In this document: piece after piece, positions 62,946-64,000 of the stretch
Numbering within the stretch: the stretch's first letter is position 1
How the letters are laid out: every line of letters starts with the position of its first letter
Assembly: GCA_023055505.1 (NCBI GenBank)
Contig: JALIRH010000001.1
Location: 12,395,467 to 12,459,466, forward strand
DNA length: 64,000 nucleotides
Source: Callipepla californica brunnescens
Taxonomy: Eukaryota; Chordata; Aves; Galliformes; Odontophoridae
Reading direction: 5' to 3'
Program-made: the position numbers and the translations under genes
The notes under the pieces: generated by a model
Seen by the model: only the letters and a program-made list of their open reading frames with translations
Databases searched by the model: none
Told to the model about the DNA's origin: nothing

Positions 62946-64000
62946 TTGTGTATATTACTGGACAGCTAATCTACCAGCTCAGGGCAGTAACTATCCCACA
63001 AATCTCCACAAATGCTCCAGTCACTGGAGGGGAACAAAGAGGTATGTTGTGTTAGAAAAAATAAAAAAATAAAAAAAAGGTCAGCTGTCAAAATAGGACA
63101 GTCTCTTTTTTGATAAAAATACCTGTTAATTATTTTATTTCCAAGAACAATTTCAAAACTTCAGTTCTGAAAGAAAAGCAGAACAATTTTATGTGTTTTT
63201 TCATAGCCTCTTTTATTTTTTATTTTCAGTTTTTTTCTTAAAGGCCTTGAATGAAATAACAGCAAAGCCACAGGCACTAAGGGCTCCATGCCCTTACTGA
63301 AAGCTCTTACTTATCTTGAAACCCACACCATAAAATGGCACATACCTTCCTACAAGCTCAGATTCCTGGAATCAGGCTACAACACCACAAGAGTTAAAGT
63401 TTCTTTACAGTCTCTAACTTATCAGGGATTTTTAAACTGATTATATTTTGAAACATGCATCTGTATGCAATTTAACCTGTCACTAGATGGAATCACTATC
63501 TTAAACATTGTACTGCAAGTTATATAATTATGTGGAGTGAAGCAGTAGTATCATGTATGGGCAATTTACAGTTTTGAAGTGTGTTATCTAATCCTGCTAG
63601 AAAGAATGTGGAGGCATAATTGTTTTATGACAGATTTCTTTTACATTGAAATAGTGGGTTGCTTTTGCTTCCTAAATAACATTCTCTTTACACCTATGCT
63701 GATGCATCTGCAAGTATGATAGAACATCTAGATTTTTGGATGCTACTCTAGCAATTATTTCAGATGCACTTTTGACGTTGTGTTTAAATACATAGTGGAG
63801 TGTCAGTCTACCACAAAGAATACTAGAAGACACTCTTACCTTGGATCTTCATTTACTGACAGTGGCAGAAAATCATTTTCATACTCTTATTCTTCCAACA
63901 ATAGGTAACAACAAATTTCCTAATAGGAAACCATAGCTAATATCAGCATGTTCAATGAATCCCGGAATACCCACAGTAATTTTCCACAGCAGTATGTATG
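62946..64000. other. Unique DNA, nothing recognised
   Basis: Contains an A-rich tract at about 63057-63079. No gene or repeat family recognised up to the window end. Confidence 0.5.

Noticed and set aside
1..64000. tRNA, rRNA, snRNA, CRISPR or bacterial-type operons
   Set aside because: No such signatures were seen; repeat content is avian.

Overview
The window looks like a gene-free stretch (intergenic desert or long intron) of a bird genome, most likely a galliform such as chicken. The evidence is the mix of repeats. Nearly every interspersed repeat I recognise is a CR1 LINE fragment with the typical ATTCTRTGA-like 3' end. There is also a mariner of the chicken Galluhop type and avian ERV-type solo LTRs. 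I see no SINE-rich or L1-rich background as in mammals. The sequence is AT-rich, CpG-poor and full of short A/T-rich simple repeats. I found no open reading frame that I can defend as a host gene. The longest (158 codons, minus strand, 27485-27961) is about what chance gives in this much AT-rich DNA. No tRNA, rRNA, snRNA or CRISPR array was seen.

Layout. 1-4650: unique DNA with a GT microsatellite. 4955-5580: two CR1 copies whose 3' ends face each other, the second keeping a readable ORF2 C-terminus. 6935-7610 (minus): a decayed reverse transcriptase that reads as Ty3/Gypsy type, followed by a CR1 RT fragment at 7905-8350. 11183-11750: a well preserved solo LTR with perfect 5-bp target duplications. 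14950-15135: a short GC-rich island of unknown nature. 20648-32822: mostly unique DNA with two small CR1 tails, a 37-T homopolymer and simple repeats. 36640-38110: two antisense CR1 pieces. 38640-39240: a pyrimidine-skewed segment, followed by a probable compact LTR at 39315-39619. 41931-42131 (minus): a possible fossil of a non-LTR RT C-terminus. 42446-43276: an old ERVL-like LTR split by a nested antisense CR1. 53867-53968: a perfect 51-bp tandem duplication. 54176-54706: an internally deleted Galluhop-type mariner with both ends. 62505-62907: a sense CR1 that retains its 3' end.

There is no set of cooperating genes here. The biology is a layered transposon record: Gypsy RT (very decayed), then old CR1 and the ERVL LTR, then CR1 inside that LTR, then mariner and the fresh-looking solo LTR. 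The most unusual item is the Gypsy-like RT fossil, because Ty3/Gypsy elements are rare in birds. All family assignments are from pattern recognition by eye; no database search was run.
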